Assembly (NCBI GenBank): GCA_900544065.1
Contig: UQTR01000104.1
Span: 1 to 5,723 of the forward strand
From: an uncultured Collinsella sp.
Lineage (GTDB): Bacteria; Actinomycetota; Coriobacteriia; Coriobacteriales; Coriobacteriaceae
DNA length: 5,723 bases
Direction: 5' to 3'
In this document: positions 4,656 to 5,723 of the stretch, in pieces
Position numbering within the stretch: position 1 is the first letter of the stretch
Layout: each line of letters opens with the position of its first letter
Position numbers and translations under genes: made by a program
The notes under the pieces: model-generated
Database searches by the model: none
Seen by the model: only the letters and a program-made list of their open reading frames with translations
What the model was told of the DNA's origin: nothing

Positions 4656-5723
4656 CTAGTCGATCTTGTTGTTGGTCAGACCGGCGCGGAACACGGTGGC
4701 GTCGCCATCGGCCTGGCTCGGATCGTAGAGGTTCAGGGCAGCCACATACATGGCGGCAGCGGTGACCAGGTCGTCCTTGTAGGTGACCTCGTTGGGAGCG
4801 TGAGCCTGAGACTCGGCACCCGGGCCGAAGCCGACGCAGGGGATGCCATAGCGGCCCTGGATGGAAACGCAGTTCGTGGAGAAGGTCCACTTGTCGCACA
4901 GCGGACGACCGGTGCGCTTGTCCATGCTGGGCTCGCAGCCGATGCGCTCGTCACCGAACATGGCCTTGTGGGCGTCGACGAGGGCCTTGACGTGCGGAGC
5001 GGTCTCCTTGTTAATCCACGTGGGGAAGTAAGCCTCGGTCTCGTAGACCTCGCCGGTCCAGGACGGACGGTCGTACATGTACATGGAGACCTTCACGTCG
5101 TCGCCGTACTTCTTGGCGGCCGGCAGGTTACGGATCTCGTCCAGGCAGGACTCCCAGGTCTCGCCGGCGGTCATGCGACGGTCGATGGAGATGGCGCAGG
5201 AGTCAGCGACAGCGCAGCGGCTCGGGCTGGTGTAGAAGATCTGGCTGACGGTGCAGGTGCCGCGGCCCAGGAAGCGGGCGTCCTCGTAGTGCTCGGGGTT
5301 GTACTTGGGGTCGAGCATCTTGACGAGGCCCTTGATGTCGGTCGACTCGTCGCAGCCGTTGTTGTTGAGGGCGCGGACGTCGGCGATGATGTCGGCCATC
5401 TTGTAGATGGCGTTATCGCCGCGGTCGGGAGCAGAGCCGTGGCAGGAGGTGCCGTGAACGTCGACGCGAATCTCCATGCGGCCGCGGTGACCGCGATAGA
5501 TGCCGCCGTCGGTGGGCTCGGTGGAGATGACGAACTCGATCTTGCTGCGGGCATCCTCCGGTCCGTTGAAATATTCATTGACGATGGACTGCCAGCACAT
5601 GCCGTCGCAGTCCTCCTCCTGCACGGAGCCGACGACCATGATCTTATAGCCCTCGGGGATGAGACCAAGATCCTTCATGATCTTCGCGCCGTAGGCAGCG
5701 GAGGCCATGCCGCCCTCCTGGTC
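4656..5723 (-). CDS. ygeY: YgeY-type M20 metallopeptidase, 5' end outside the window
   Basis: The last 355 residues of an M20-family amidohydrolase/peptidase; the frame stays open through the right window edge. The visible part begins DQEGGMAS, in which the aspartate is the bridging metal ligand, so roughly 110 residues with the first metal histidine are missing. An ATG at 5706-5708 is internal (the methionine of GGMAS), not the start. Numbered from the edge, further active-site parts are the catalytic and metal glutamates E36-E37 in VQEEDCDG, metal-ligand E69 in STEPTD, H95 in the dimer-domain CHGSAP and metal-ligand H308 in AHAPNE. YGAKIMKDLG, SPSRCAVADSCA and DKWTFSTN are typical of YgeY. 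Against remembered E. coli YgeY there is about 20 extra residues near 125-150, an insert near 258-276 and a C-terminal extension of about 20 residues. YgeY hydrolyses an amide in the anaerobic purine/ureide gene group; its exact substrate is not known from sequence. It is the first gene of the visible operon. Confidence 0.95.
   Translation of the reverse strand, partial: DQEGGMASAAYGAKIMKDLGLIPEGYKIMVVGSVQEEDCDGMCWQSIVNEYFNGPEDARSKIEFVISTEPTDGGIYRGHRGRMEIRVDVHGTSCHGSAPDRGDNAIYKMADIIADVRALNNNGCDESTDIKGLVKMLDPKYNPEHYEDARFLGRGTCTVSQIFYTSPSRCAVADSCAISIDRRMTAGETWESCLDEIRNLPAAKKYGDDVKVSMYMYDRPSWTGEVYETEAYFPTWINKETAPHVKALVDAHKAMFGDERIGCEPSMDKRTGRPLCDKWTFSTNCVSIQGRYGIPCVGFGPGAESQAHAPNEVTYKDDLVTAAAMYVAALNLYDPSQADGDATVFRAGLTNNKID

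Noticed and set aside
5706..5708. ATG taken as the start of ygeY
   Set aside because: Upstream bases to the window edge encode DQEGG in frame, part of the conserved metal-binding segment, so the methionine is internal and the gene is truncated by the window.
1..5723. CRISPR array, tRNA, rRNA, phage or toxin-antitoxin genes
   Set aside because: No regularly spaced repeats, cloverleaf-like sequence or matching protein motifs were seen on either strand.

Overview
The window is GC-rich and, apart from about 118 bases at its left edge, is filled by five genes that all lie on the minus strand, so transcription runs from right to left. In transcription order they are: a YgeY-type M20 peptidase (5' end cut off by the window), the knotted carbamoyltransferase YgeW, carbamate kinase ArcC, a MobA/MocA-like nucleotidyltransferase, and a HyuA/HydA-type dihydropyrimidinase or phenylhydantoinase. 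This set matches the ygeW-ygeX-ygeY-hyuA / yqeA / ygfJ region of Escherichia coli. That gene group is associated with anaerobic purine and ureide breakdown and with selenium-dependent molybdenum hydroxylases, and related clusters occur in strictly anaerobic gut bacteria. High GC, codon bias toward G or C at third positions, and a dispersed-looking palindrome built on GGGACGGGG and TAGCTACC suggest a Coriobacteriia host such as Collinsella. That assignment rests on memory and is not proved here.

Layout. Positions 1-104 hold a 29-bp perfect inverted repeat with a second, overlapping palindrome. It lies just past the hydantoinase stop codon, where it could end transcription, and it may also be a mobile or dispersed repeat. 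The hydantoinase (119-1486) and nucleotidyltransferase (1495-2109) form a tight pair in which the hydantoinase ribosome binding site overlaps the upstream stop codon. A 177-base gap (2110-2286) separates that pair from arcC and holds an 11-bp terminator-like hairpin that pairs fully only in the minus-strand RNA. arcC (2287-3237) follows ygeW (3252-4454) after 14 bases. A 201-base gap (4455-4655) with a GC-rich hairpin and a weak promoter candidate separates ygeW from ygeY (4656 to the window edge).

How the genes may work together (inference). YgeY and the hydantoinase would hydrolyse amide bonds in a ring-opened purine or ureide intermediate. YgeW would run in the phosphorolytic direction and release carbamoyl phosphate. 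ArcC would use that carbamoyl phosphate to make ATP from ADP, so the cluster could support fermentation by substrate-level phosphorylation. The nucleotidyltransferase would not be an enzyme of the route itself but would mature the molybdenum cofactor of a xanthine-dehydrogenase-type hydroxylase encoded outside the window. The partner genes ygeX (diaminopropionate ammonia-lyase), ygfK, ssnA and xdh are not in this window.

Nothing here is a clearly undescribed system. The items most worth a second look are the left-edge palindrome, the strand-specific hairpin that splits the operon, and the substrate of the YgeY/YgeW/hydantoinase set.
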